From an uncultured Methylococcaceae bacterium (lineage in GTDB: Bacteria > Pseudomonadota > Gammaproteobacteria > Methylococcales > Methylococcaceae): a stretch of DNA of 37,431 bases. Shown in pieces: positions 1 through 7,406 of the stretch. A program made the translations under genes and the position numbers. How positions within the stretch are numbered: the first letter of the stretch is position 1; each line of letters begins with the position of its first letter. The notes beneath the pieces were generated by a model that did no database searches, was not told where the DNA came from, and saw nothing but the letters and a program-made list of their open reading frames with translations. The DNA lies in contig CAIZPP010000304.1 in NCBI GenBank assembly GCA_903934875.1, positions 1-37,431 on the forward strand. The letters run 5' to 3'.

Positions 1-64
1 ACAGAAGTCGAATCGGGGCAGCGCCGTTCCGCTGCAAGTGATACGGTTACCATCTTAAATTAGG

Positions 65-98
65 CAGTAAACTGTCTTGACGTAAGGGTCCACTATAC
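65..98 (+). repeat. 34-bp dispersed repeat D, copy 1
   Basis: This stretch matches 19981-20014 in the same orientation with three differences, all transitions. Both copies contain the core AGGGTCCACTATAC. No open reading frame is associated with it. It may be the remnant end of an insertion sequence, but I do not recognise the element. Confidence 0.6.
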
Positions 99-115
99 TG
101 AACGGTTACAACAGC

Positions 116-238
116 TACAGCGTTTTTATATTAACAAAGAAAAATAATAAGGGCACTCAATCAAACCACCCATTGTGTGAATTGCTTTGCAAAACAATAT
201 AACTTAACAAGTTACTATTCGATATTAAAAACGCTGTA
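116..238 (+). mobile_element. MITE family A, full copy A1
   Basis: This 123-bp element begins TACAGCGTTTTTATATTAAC and ends GATATTAAAAACGCTGTA, so the termini are inverted repeats. It has no coding capacity. The reverse complement of 16591-16714 matches it over its whole length with scattered differences. The TA at each end fits a TA target duplication, as in MITEs mobilised by IS630/Tc1-mariner transposases; that assignment is inference. It lies immediately upstream of the BASS gene, next to a second copy of a family A end (241-258). Confidence 0.8.
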
Positions 239-242
239 TTAG

Positions 243-1271
243 ATGTTGAAAACGCTGCAATTTATTCACAAAAGATTTTTCTATTGCATAATTCTGTCTT
301 ATGCAATCGCTGGATTATTGCCACAATGTGGACTCTGGATTAGAGGCGTTGACTTTGGGAGGTTTGTGTTTTTTGACGGCAGCACGGTAAAAATATCAAT
401 GCCGCTTTTAATGCTATCGGCATTACTATTCAATGCAGGTTTGGGTATCAATAAAGGGGAAATGAGAAACCTCCTAAAAAATCCAAAGCTATTGGTCTAT
501 GGTTTAGCCGCAAACCTAGTGATTCCGATTGGATTTACCTTTTTTATTTCCACGCTGATGCGATTCTGGCATAATCCCGATGAAGTGCAAAACATTCTGG
601 TTGGACTTGCTCTGATCGCCTCAATGCCAATCGCCGCGTCTTCAACGGCATGGGCGCAGAAATCAAATGGCAACCTCGCCTTGAGTTTGGGCTTGGTTTT
701 ATTTTCGACCTTGCTGAGTCCTGTCACTACACCGTTTGGACTGCATGCTATCGGTTTGATGGCAAACGGTGACTACGCAGACGACTTACACGAGATTGCC
801 GGTCAGGGCACGGGGGCGTTTTTATTCATTTCGGTGTTATTGCCAACCAGCCTTGGCGTTTTATCGCATTTTATTTTGCCTGAAAAGGCGGCCAAAACAA
901 TCAAAAAACCGATAAAAGACATCAATCTGGTTAATCTTTTACTGCTCAATTATGCCAATGCGTCCCTTGTGCTGCCACAAGTGCTAGTGGAACCTGATTG
1001 GGATTTTTTAATAGCCATCAGTATCATCACCGGCAGTTTATGTGTGTTTGCATTTTTGTCAGGCAGTTTTATTGCTAAATTACAAGATAGCACCCCATCT
1101 GACAAATCCTCCCTAATGTTTGGGCTTGGCATGAATAATAATGGGACGGGGCTGGTTCTCGCATCATTGAGCCTGTCAGACCATCCAACTGTCATGTTGC
1201 CAATAATTTGTTACAATCTGATTCAACATCTCGTTGCAGCTTATGTGGATAGCCGTTTAGTTAATAAATAA
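243..1271 (+). CDS. BASS/SBF-family (bile acid:sodium symporter-like) transporter
   Basis: This 342-residue integral membrane protein has about nine to ten hydrophobic segments (roughly residues 13-32, 48-66, 81-103, 118-138, 145-166, 188-211, 255-275 and 312-335). The stretch SSTAWAQKSNGN and the late motif GMNNNGTGLVLA (about 296-306) are characteristic of the BASS/SBF family, which couples Na+ entry to uptake of organic anions. The substrate cannot be told from sequence. The start ATG-TTG-AAA-ACG-CTG is identical to the end of MITE family A, so the first five residues (MLKTL) appear to be donated by a mobile element. No clear Shine-Dalgarno sequence precedes it. The glycosyltransferase gene follows after only 5 bp. 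Confidence 0.8.
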   Translation: MLKTLQFIHKRFFYCIILSYAIAGLLPQCGLWIRGVDFGRFVFFDGSTVKISMPLLMLSALLFNAGLGINKGEMRNLLKNPKLLVYGLAANLVIPIGFTFFISTLMRFWHNPDEVQNILVGLALIASMPIAASSTAWAQKSNGNLALSLGLVLFSTLLSPVTTPFGLHAIGLMANGDYADDLHEIAGQGTGAFLFISVLLPTSLGVLSHFILPEKAAKTIKKPIKDINLVNLLLLNYANASLVLPQVLVEPDWDFLIAISIITGSLCVFAFLSGSFIAKLQDSTPSDKSSLMFGLGMNNNGTGLVLASLSLSDHPTVMLPIICYNLIQHLVAAYVDSRLVNK

Positions 1272-1276
1272 CTGAT

Positions 1277-2920
1277 GTGTTGAAAACGCTGTATGACATG
1301 CCCATCCGCATTTTCCTAACCGATTATTTCATCATCTGGCTGGCCTTGGTGTTGATGGGACTGTTTTGCCGCCCTTTGATCCCGGTTGATGAAACCCGTG
1401 TGGTGTCAGTGGCGTGGGATATGTGGCAGCGGGGTGATTTCTTGGTGCCGTACCTTAACGGCTTGCCTTACAGCCACAAACCGCCACTGTTGCAATGGTG
1501 CATTCATCTGTTATGGCTGCTGTTCGGCGTCAGTGAATGGAGTGCCCGCTTAGTCGCGCCCTTGTTCGCCTTGGGCAGTATGTTTTTCACCGCCAAACTG
1601 TCCCGCCAATTGTGGCCGGATGACGAAAGCAGCCCGAAGATGGCTCCCTTGCTACTGCTTGCTTTGCCTGTTTGGTCTCTGTGGACCATGCTCACCCTCT
1701 ATGATATGCTTGCAGGTTTTTTTACCTTGCTAGGGCTTTACGGTATCGTCCGCGCTGCCCGGGGTGAAATCCACCACAGTTCTATGTTGGTCGCATTGGC
1801 CTTGGCGGCAGGTGTGCTATCCAAGGGACCGGCGATACTCGTCATGGTATTGCCAACGGCCCTGTTAGCCCCATGCTGGCTAAACCCGCAAGCGGAAGTT
1901 GGCTGGCGCTGTTGGTACGGTTTTATCCTGACTGCGGTTTTGCTGGCTGCGCTGCTGGTCTTGGCTTGGGCCGTGCCCGCCGGTCTCGCCGGCGGGGAAG
2001 AATATCGAAGGATGATTTTTTGGGGCCAGACTGCGGGGCGCATCAGCAACTCCTTCGCCCATCAGCGGCCATTTTGGTGGTATTTCGCCATGCTGCCTAT
2101 GGCTTGCCTGCCTTGGTCTGCATGGCCCCCTCTATGGCGGTCAGCGCAGGTCTCGGTCCTTGATTCCGGCCTGCGTTTTTGCTTAGTGCAAAGTGTATCC
2201 GCACTGGCGATTTTTTCATTAATTAGCGGCAAACAAATCCATTACCTTCTGCCGTTATTTCCAGTTTTGGCTTTGCTTGCAAGCCGAACCCTGACTTTGG
2301 CCAGACCCTGCGTCATGCGCAAAGACCAAATTCCATTCGGGATATTGGTGGCTTTATTAATGCTGTTGTTTCTATTGCTGCCATTGTTTGGTGTGATTCT
2401 CACTACTGAGGAAGCTGCTGAAATTGCGTTAAAAACCCCGCTGCCAGTCAAATTAATGATATTGGGCATAGGGCCTGTCTTACTGGCATTGCCTCCCGCC
2501 AGCGGGGTAACCGGTGTGCGTGTTGTGACCGTCGCAATGCTGGGTTTGATGTTAGGTGCGCACTTGATCTTTCTTCAGGCGGGCTGGCCTTATTATTCTA
2601 TGCAGGCGTTTGCAGACAGATTGTCTGCTTTGGAAAAACAGGGGGCACCCATCGCCTATTGGGGAAAATACAACGGCGACTTTAACTTTCTTGGGCGTTT
2701 GCAGCACCCTTTGGTCGAAATTGGAGAGAAGGAAAAGTTGCTGGAGTGGATAAACGCCAACGATCAAGGCTATGTGGTCCTGATTCGACACTCAGGCCTT
2801 ACGGCTAGCGAAGACGGGGCTGTTTTCGCACAGTTTTACCGTGGTGGCCGCCGTATCACGTTATGGGAATCCACTGAATTGAAAGCCCGCCAGCAAACTT
2901 TGCAACGGTTACTAGAATGA
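1277..2920 (+). CDS. ArnT/PMT-like family 39 glycosyltransferase
   Basis: This multi-spanning inner-membrane protein of up to 547 residues resembles the ArnT/PMT (GT39, GT-C fold) enzymes, which move a sugar from a polyprenyl-phosphate donor to a periplasmic acceptor such as lipid A. The N-terminal motif LIPVDETR (about 34-41) contains the Asp-Glu pair expected at the active site in the first periplasmic loop, and the following LNGLPYSHKPPLLQW block is typical of the family. About twelve hydrophobic segments follow, then a soluble C-terminal domain. The start given is GTG, again inside a family A MITE end (MLKTLYD). An ATG at 1298 (MPIRIF) is an equally plausible start. The acceptor is unknown. 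Confidence 0.82.
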   Translation: MLKTLYDMPIRIFLTDYFIIWLALVLMGLFCRPLIPVDETRVVSVAWDMWQRGDFLVPYLNGLPYSHKPPLLQWCIHLLWLLFGVSEWSARLVAPLFALGSMFFTAKLSRQLWPDDESSPKMAPLLLLALPVWSLWTMLTLYDMLAGFFTLLGLYGIVRAARGEIHHSSMLVALALAAGVLSKGPAILVMVLPTALLAPCWLNPQAEVGWRCWYGFILTAVLLAALLVLAWAVPAGLAGGEEYRRMIFWGQTAGRISNSFAHQRPFWWYFAMLPMACLPWSAWPPLWRSAQVSVLDSGLRFCLVQSVSALAIFSLISGKQIHYLLPLFPVLALLASRTLTLARPCVMRKDQIPFGILVALLMLLFLLLPLFGVILTTEEAAEIALKTPLPVKLMILGIGPVLLALPPASGVTGVRVVTVAMLGLMLGAHLIFLQAGWPYYSMQAFADRLSALEKQGAPIAYWGKYNGDFNFLGRLQHPLVEIGEKEKLLEWINANDQGYVVLIRHSGLTASEDGAVFAQFYRGGRRITLWESTELKARQQTLQRLLE

Positions 2921-2959
2921 AAATGTCAGAAGGGATATCATCCCTAGAGAGAATTAGCT

Positions 2960-3370
2960 ATGAACACTGTGAATCCAAGGGCTATCATTATAGGCACGGC
3001 GGTTTTTGCCTTGCTTTACGTAATCCATATATTAATCTTGCCGCTGTTGAAAAATAGGCTGGATATGGGCGAAGGCGGCTCGATGTTCGCCGTCAGCCAA
3101 ATGCTCGGCGTGGCAACCTGTTTAATTTCCGGCTACAGCGCGGCACGCGTCTCCGGCGAACGTGGTTTTTTCTACGGGTTCAACGTCGGGGCACTGGGCA
3201 CGGTGATTTCTGCCCTTGCCGCTGTAGTCTGGTCTATGGCAACGGGTGCCAAACTTCCGGGCCTTGGATTGGTCACGCTTCCCTATTGGATATTTGTCAA
3301 TGGCTCCCTGGCTGGCTTTGCCGGCCTTTTGGTCATTAATATGATTGATGAGGGTAAGCGGGAACCTTAG
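2960..3370 (+). CDS. small membrane protein of unknown function
   Basis: This 136-residue protein has four predicted transmembrane helices (about 7-27, 43-60, 72-93 and 105-127) and little else. The segment between helices two and three (SAARVSGERGFFYGFNVGALG) resembles small four-helix membrane proteins of the TIGR04086/DUF3792 kind, but I cannot assign a family. A weak ribosome-binding site (AGAGA) precedes the ATG. It lies 39 bp after the glycosyltransferase gene and may be co-transcribed with it. The function is unknown. Confidence 0.6.
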   Translation: MNTVNPRAIIIGTAVFALLYVIHILILPLLKNRLDMGEGGSMFAVSQMLGVATCLISGYSAARVSGERGFFYGFNVGALGTVISALAAVVWSMATGAKLPGLGLVTLPYWIFVNGSLAGFAGLLVINMIDEGKREP

Positions 3371-3421
3371 CTGAATCCCGTTAGGCGTATTTTATACATT
3401 AATCGAATATCAGGAGCCGCT

Positions 3422-3724
3422 ATGTTTATTGCTATGAACCGTTTCAAAATCGCCCTAGGCCGTGAAAACGAATTCATTGAAATCTGGAGAAACCGGGAAT
3501 CGCACTTGGACGATGTTCCAGGTTTCAAGGAATTCCATTTGCTGCAAGGCTCTAGCAATGAAGAATACACGTTGTTTGCCTCTCATTCAATCTGGGAGAC
3601 TCCCGAAGCCTTCGCGGCATGGACGCACTCCGAGGCCTTCCGCAAAGCCCATGCCAATGCGGGGAGCGCCAAGGGCATCTATTTGGGCCACCCACAATTT
3701 GAGGGGTTCAATACAGTCTTATAA
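3422..3724 (+). CDS. ABM-domain monooxygenase (HmoA-like)
   Basis: This 100-residue protein matches the antibiotic biosynthesis monooxygenase (ABM) fold, a ferredoxin-like dimeric barrel. It starts MFIAMNRFKIALGRENEFIE and contains the central GFKEFHLL strand and the HSIWETPEAFAAWTHSEAF helix, as in HmoA/IsdG-like haem-degrading enzymes and related monooxygenases. The ribosome-binding site CAGGAG sits 6 bp before the ATG. Whether it degrades haem or oxidises another substrate cannot be told from sequence; the IsdG-type Asn and His ligands are not clearly identifiable. Confidence 0.75.
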   Translation: MFIAMNRFKIALGRENEFIEIWRNRESHLDDVPGFKEFHLLQGSSNEEYTLFASHSIWETPEAFAAWTHSEAFRKAHANAGSAKGIYLGHPQFEGFNTVL

Positions 3725-3752
3725 AACTTTTTACAATCAAATAAAAAAACTT

Positions 3753-3890
3753 ATGGAAGACTTTATCGACAACAATTGTAGCGGTGGCTCTCCAATTGGG
3801 AGTGACGCAAAAGTTTGGTTAAATCGCCCAAACCCAAAGCCAGAAGAATGGAAGGGGCAACCCACTGTATCAACGAATCAGTCGGATTGA
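3753..3890 (+). CDS. possible small protein of 45 residues
   Basis: A short open frame begins with ATG at 3753 (MEDFIDNNCSGG...) and ends with TGA at 3888-3890. Its product would be hydrophilic and Pro/Asn-rich, and I do not recognise it. No convincing ribosome-binding site is present. It may be spurious. Confidence 0.2.
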   Translation: MEDFIDNNCSGGSPIGSDAKVWLNRPNPKPEEWKGQPTVSTNQSD

Positions 3891-3897
3891 CAATGCT

Positions 3898-4044
3898 ATG
3901 CTGATACAGCGCTTTGTTTACGCATTATTTGTTCTGGAATATATTCTAAAGGATGCAACAAAGCTAAAGTATTTTGCAGAGGTCATTATGTCTGAGGAAA
4001 GCATTGAAGCGAGGTTGCTCTTCATTGAAATTAATCTTTTATAA
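3898..4044 (+). CDS. possible small protein of 48 residues
   Basis: An open frame starts with ATG at 3898 (MLIQRFVYALFVLEYILKD...) and ends with TAA at 4042-4044, just ahead of the lipocalin gene. The composition is Leu/Ile/Glu-rich and helical, with no recognisable family. The start codon context contains ATACAGCG, similar to a MITE family A end. It may be a gene remnant. Confidence 0.2.
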   Translation: MLIQRFVYALFVLEYILKDATKLKYFAEVIMSEESIEARLLFIEINLL

Positions 4045-4075
4045 AGTGACCAAGCAACGCAGTAAGGAGCAGCCC

Positions 4076-4588
4076 ATGATTAGAATTATTTTAATAGCGA
4101 CACTCACGGTTCTAATTTCCGGCTGTGTGGGCATCCCGGATAATGTCAAACCAGTGCAAGGCTTTGATGCCAGCCGTTACCTTGGAACTTGGTATGAGGT
4201 CGCCCGATTGGACAATGCCTTTGAAACCGGCCTGCAACAAGTTACCGCCCAATATAGCTTGCGCGAAGACGGTGGCTTGCGTGTCCTGAACCGGGGCTAC
4301 GACCCGCAAGGGCAGCGCTGGAAGGAGGCTGAAGGCAAAGCCTTTTTCGTCGGCCCAGCTACGGAAGGGCGGCTGAAGGTCTCCTTTTTCGGCCCTTTCT
4401 ATGGTGTCTATAATATTATCAGCTTAGATGATAATTATTCCTATTCACTAGTTTGTGGCTCAGACTATTCCTATTTGTGGATACTGTCTAGGACACCTAA
4501 GCTAGCGGATACCGTACTGGGTCAACTGGTTACCAAGGCAAAAAACCTAGGGTTTGATACGCACAAGCTGATGTACATGAAACAATAG
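4076..4588 (+). CDS. blc: outer-membrane lipoprotein, bacterial lipocalin Blc
   Basis: This is a 170-residue lipoprotein of the lipocalin family. The signal peptide ends in the lipobox LISGC (Cys17), so the mature protein is lipid-anchored, probably to the outer membrane. The lipocalin signature GTWYEVARLDN lies at about 37-47, followed by the family's YSLREDGGLRVLNRGYD strand pair and a late YLWILSRTP segment. Blc binds fatty acids or lysophospholipids and is linked to membrane maintenance under stress. The start was chosen because AAGGAG lies 7 bp before ATG 4076 and gives a normal signal peptide. A longer frame starting at 3974 would bury the signal peptide. Confidence 0.88.
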   Translation: MIRIILIATLTVLISGCVGIPDNVKPVQGFDASRYLGTWYEVARLDNAFETGLQQVTAQYSLREDGGLRVLNRGYDPQGQRWKEAEGKAFFVGPATEGRLKVSFFGPFYGVYNIISLDDNYSYSLVCGSDYSYLWILSRTPKLADTVLGQLVTKAKNLGFDTHKLMYMKQ

Positions 4589-4711
4589 CCAGCGAAAGAC
4601 CGGAATAACAACTTGCCGCGTATTGCGTCTGGTGCGATGTTTAATCATGCGGGGCACTTCGCTATTGCGCCCTATAGAATAATACGAAGTTAGATTTTTA
4701 ATGGAAAAAAA

Positions 4712-5815
4712 ATGAAAGTACTGAGATTATATATAAAGAACTGCGGTGTATTCAAAAGCAACCTGATAGATTTTACACACCAAGGGAAATTTCAAGATAT
4801 TATTTGCTTGGCTGGAGTTAATGGCTCTGGAAAAACGACAGTGATGGAATTAATTTTAAATATTATTAATTTTATCACTCCAGATTTATCTATGTCAAAC
4901 ATATTATTTGATAGGTTAAAGCCAAATATTTTAACAAGGGTAGATTTTGTACAATTAGATTTGTTACTTGATGAAAAAATTTTGTCTTTGGTATTAGGTG
5001 ATCAATCTCAGATTATAAAAGATAATACTATAAGTCAGGCATTTATTATTGAAAATGAATTAAAAGAGATGATTCTAAATTTCGAGAACAGAATAGTAAA
5101 ATCTCCGAAAGATAAAGAGGATTTTACGGTAATATTTGAACAGATCGAAAGTGTACGTGACAGTAAACAGATTGTTGATAGAGAGAATTTTAAAATAGGA
5201 TTAGATGATTTTCCAACATTAAATAATATTAACGAATTCTTTTCCAAAAAATCAACAGTACATGATAATTTACCATTTGTGTATTTTCTCAATGCTCATG
5301 ATAGGGAAATTCAGGATATTCGTTATACATCTATTCCAAAATACGAAAAGACTTACGAAATTGTACAAAGATATAACCCAAAAAAGGATGATCTAAAGAA
5401 AATACTTATTTATTACGATTATGCTTATGAAGATAAGTTTAAAGAATTTACAGGCTGGGTGAATAAACATGTTTTGATTGGAAAAGTAATTGATAAGGTT
5501 GATCGGCCCAGCTTCCAAGTGTTGATCAAAACAAATACAGGTAATATTCATACGCTGGATTTATTAAGTACAGGTGAAGAAAGTCTGCTTATTATCGCTA
5601 GCCAATTGTATTTTAGAGCATCTAATAATGCGATTTTTCTAATAGACGAAATTGATGAAAGTCTTCATCCTGAGTTTCAAGAAAAAGTTATGCGGCTTCT
5701 TAAGCAGCTTCAAATAGATAAAGGATGCCAAATTATTGTATCATCTCATTCTGAAATAATTTGGAAAAGTTTTGAAGATAAAGGATTAATTGATTTAACT
5801 GATGTGGTGTTGTAA
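4712..5815 (+). CDS. AAA/ABC-type ATPase, AriA-like component of a PARIS-type defence system
   Basis: This 367-residue P-loop ATPase has Walker A GVNGSGKTT at 35-43, an ABC-signature-like STGEES at about 286-291, Walker B IFLIDEIDESLHP at about 308-320 and an H-loop SSHSE at about 344-348. This order is typical of OLD/RecF/SMC-like 'AAA_15/AAA_21' ATPases. There is no C-terminal TOPRIM domain in this chain. The next gene, directly abutting, encodes a DUF4435 protein, which is the AriA-AriB arrangement of PARIS systems. By family knowledge the ATPase forms the sensor/scaffold that holds the effector and releases it when a phage anti-restriction protein is detected. The gene is markedly more AT-rich than its neighbours, which suggests horizontal transfer. 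It is shorter than many AriA proteins. Confidence 0.75.
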   Translation: MKVLRLYIKNCGVFKSNLIDFTHQGKFQDIICLAGVNGSGKTTVMELILNIINFITPDLSMSNILFDRLKPNILTRVDFVQLDLLLDEKILSLVLGDQSQIIKDNTISQAFIIENELKEMILNFENRIVKSPKDKEDFTVIFEQIESVRDSKQIVDRENFKIGLDDFPTLNNINEFFSKKSTVHDNLPFVYFLNAHDREIQDIRYTSIPKYEKTYEIVQRYNPKKDDLKKILIYYDYAYEDKFKEFTGWVNKHVLIGKVIDKVDRPSFQVLIKTNTGNIHTLDLLSTGEESLLIIASQLYFRASNNAIFLIDEIDESLHPEFQEKVMRLLKQLQIDKGCQIIVSSHSEIIWKSFEDKGLIDLTDVVL

Positions 5816-6691
5816 ATGGTAAATGATTTTAAATTGAGTAGCGATGAAAAGTATAGTTTTTTACCTGCTTCATTAAGAAATGATATTATGAACGCTGGCA
5901 CAAGAAAGAGTATATTTGTAGAAGGCTATGATGATCAAGCTATTTTTAATATATTATATGGAGAAGAATATTTCAAGTTTATCAGGACAGGTGATTGTGA
6001 GGAAGTAAAGCGTTCAGTAGAGCAATGTGTCATCCACTTAAAAGATGATAAGCGTTTTTATGGTGTTATAGATAGAGATTTGAGGATGGATGAAGATGTT
6101 GAGAAGGAAAGAAATAATCTCTGTTATGAAGGTAGGTTGTTTATATTTTTCGAACGTTATACATTAGAGAACTATTTTATAGAGCCGGCTGTCTTAGCTG
6201 AGTTTTTGTGTGGAAAATCTGCACAATATACAGATTTAAGAAAACTTATTTCTGATATATATGACAGAGAAAGTTTGATAGCCTATGTGACTTCTATATT
6301 AAATCAGATTTTTCAGTGCTTAGAGAAAATAGGCGCAGCTAACTTGACAATTCGGTATTTTGATAAATCCAAAGGGTTTTTAGAGTCAACTATATCCTGT
6401 GATGAAGTAAAAGATAGAATTAAACACAGACTAAAAAATTCTTCAATATCTGAAAGAACAATAGAAATGAAATTTGATTTTTTTTTACAATTCATCAAAA
6501 ATAGTAATTCAGTTCAAAAGTTCGCAAGTGCAAAAGCTTATTTTTTTATTCTATTTAGTAAAAAAATAGAGGAAATAACAGGTGTTAACAATATTAAATT
6601 AAATAATCATAAATCTGAACTAGCTCGAATATTAAAGGATTTAGGCCTGTCGGGAGAGTTAATGGATTTATTAAATTTTATTAAGAATTAA
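5816..6691 (+). CDS. DUF4435 (TOPRIM-like) protein, AriB-like effector
   Basis: This 291-residue protein carries DUF4435, a TOPRIM-related domain. Visible features are the acidic FVEGYDDQ segment (Glu36), the GVIDRDLR strand end with Asp86 and Asp88, and the family hallmark FERYTLENYFIEP (112-124). In PARIS systems the DUF4435 protein AriB is the toxic nuclease (tRNA-cleaving in the characterised case), activated after release from the ATPase. Here the ATG follows the TAA of the upstream gene without a gap, which implies translational coupling. Base composition is strongly AT-rich like its partner. Alternative: a non-PARIS OLD-like two-gene system. DUF4435 membership is fairly sure; PARIS identity rests on the gene pair. 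Confidence 0.72.
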   Translation: MVNDFKLSSDEKYSFLPASLRNDIMNAGTRKSIFVEGYDDQAIFNILYGEEYFKFIRTGDCEEVKRSVEQCVIHLKDDKRFYGVIDRDLRMDEDVEKERNNLCYEGRLFIFFERYTLENYFIEPAVLAEFLCGKSAQYTDLRKLISDIYDRESLIAYVTSILNQIFQCLEKIGAANLTIRYFDKSKGFLESTISCDEVKDRIKHRLKNSSISERTIEMKFDFFLQFIKNSNSVQKFASAKAYFFILFSKKIEEITGVNNIKLNNHKSELARILKDLGLSGELMDLLNFIKN

Positions 6692-6735
6692 TTTTCAAAC
6701 AATCTCTGCTTGAAAAAATATTTAGCACAACCCTA

Positions 6736-6773
6736 GGCCCTATCAAGTAATAATTTGATGTTGAAAACGCTTT
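6736..6773 (+). mobile_element. MITE family A, right-end remnant A8
   Basis: The sequence ATCAAGTAATAATTTGATG followed by TTGAAAACGCTTTA matches the right end of copy A3 (20409-20442), with little similarity further left. It includes an ATG that would open a ten-codon frame (MLKTLYDKPF, stop) overlapping the start of the TPM-domain gene, so it could act as a short leader. Confidence 0.6.
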
Positions 6774-7406
6774 ATGACAAACCATTTTAACGATGAAACT
6801 CGCGCCAAGATTGGCAAGGTCATTGCCCAGATCGAAAGCCAGTCACACGCTGAATTGGTGGTGATCGTTAAAGACCGCATCCAAGGCTATGCGGAATATC
6901 CTTTGGCCGTAGGTGCCACACTCGCTTTTGTGGCATTGAGCTATTTCAGGTTTTCCCCGGATTTTTACGAAGATTGGATGATTTATGCAGGCACCGTTTT
7001 GGGCTTCGTGCTAGGCGCGGTATTGACCGGCGGCATTCCGTTCTTGCTAAGGCGGTTAGTCGGGAGAAAACGGCTAGCGAAAACGGCTGAAATCATGGCG
7101 CGGGCTTGTTTTCAAAAAGGGGGCATCCAGCATACTCGCGACAAGACAGGCATGTTGATATTCATCGCCGTTTGGGAAAGGCAAATTGTGATACTTCCCG
7201 ACCGTGGGGTGGAGTCTGCTATTCCGCCAACGGAATGGCAAACTATCCAGCACGATTTTCAAGGTGTCTTCCACGCGAAAAGCCCAGCCGCTGACTTTAT
7301 CGCAAAACTGGAAGGCTTGTTGGCGGTGTTCAGCCGGTATATTCCCCAAGTTGAGGGCGACACCAACGAATTGCCGGATCATTTGGAAGTTGATTTATGG
7401 GCATAG
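6774..7406 (+). CDS. TPM-domain membrane protein
   Basis: This 210-residue protein begins with a helix (FNDETRAKIGKVIAQIESQSHAEL) that leads into the TPM fold (TPM_phosphatase/YgcG-like). The domain is interrupted by two transmembrane helices at about 42-62 and 66-88. The second half (about 95-190) completes it, with the strands GMLIFIAVWERQIVILPDRG. TPM proteins often occur next to LemA or secreted repeat proteins and have roles in membrane or photosystem maintenance. Here the partner is the downstream TIM44-like gene, which overlaps by 10 bp. The ATG lies directly behind a MITE end and no ribosome-binding site is visible. Confidence 0.7.
   Translation: MTNHFNDETRAKIGKVIAQIESQSHAELVVIVKDRIQGYAEYPLAVGATLAFVALSYFRFSPDFYEDWMIYAGTVLGFVLGAVLTGGIPFLLRRLVGRKRLAKTAEIMARACFQKGGIQHTRDKTGMLIFIAVWERQIVILPDRGVESAIPPTEWQTIQHDFQGVFHAKSPAADFIAKLEGLLAVFSRYIPQVEGDTNELPDHLEVDLWA

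Noticed and set aside
1738-2163. Open frames of about 100 codons overlapping the glycosyltransferase
   Set aside because: The GT39 frame is continuous with all family features; the others have no start signals or family similarity.
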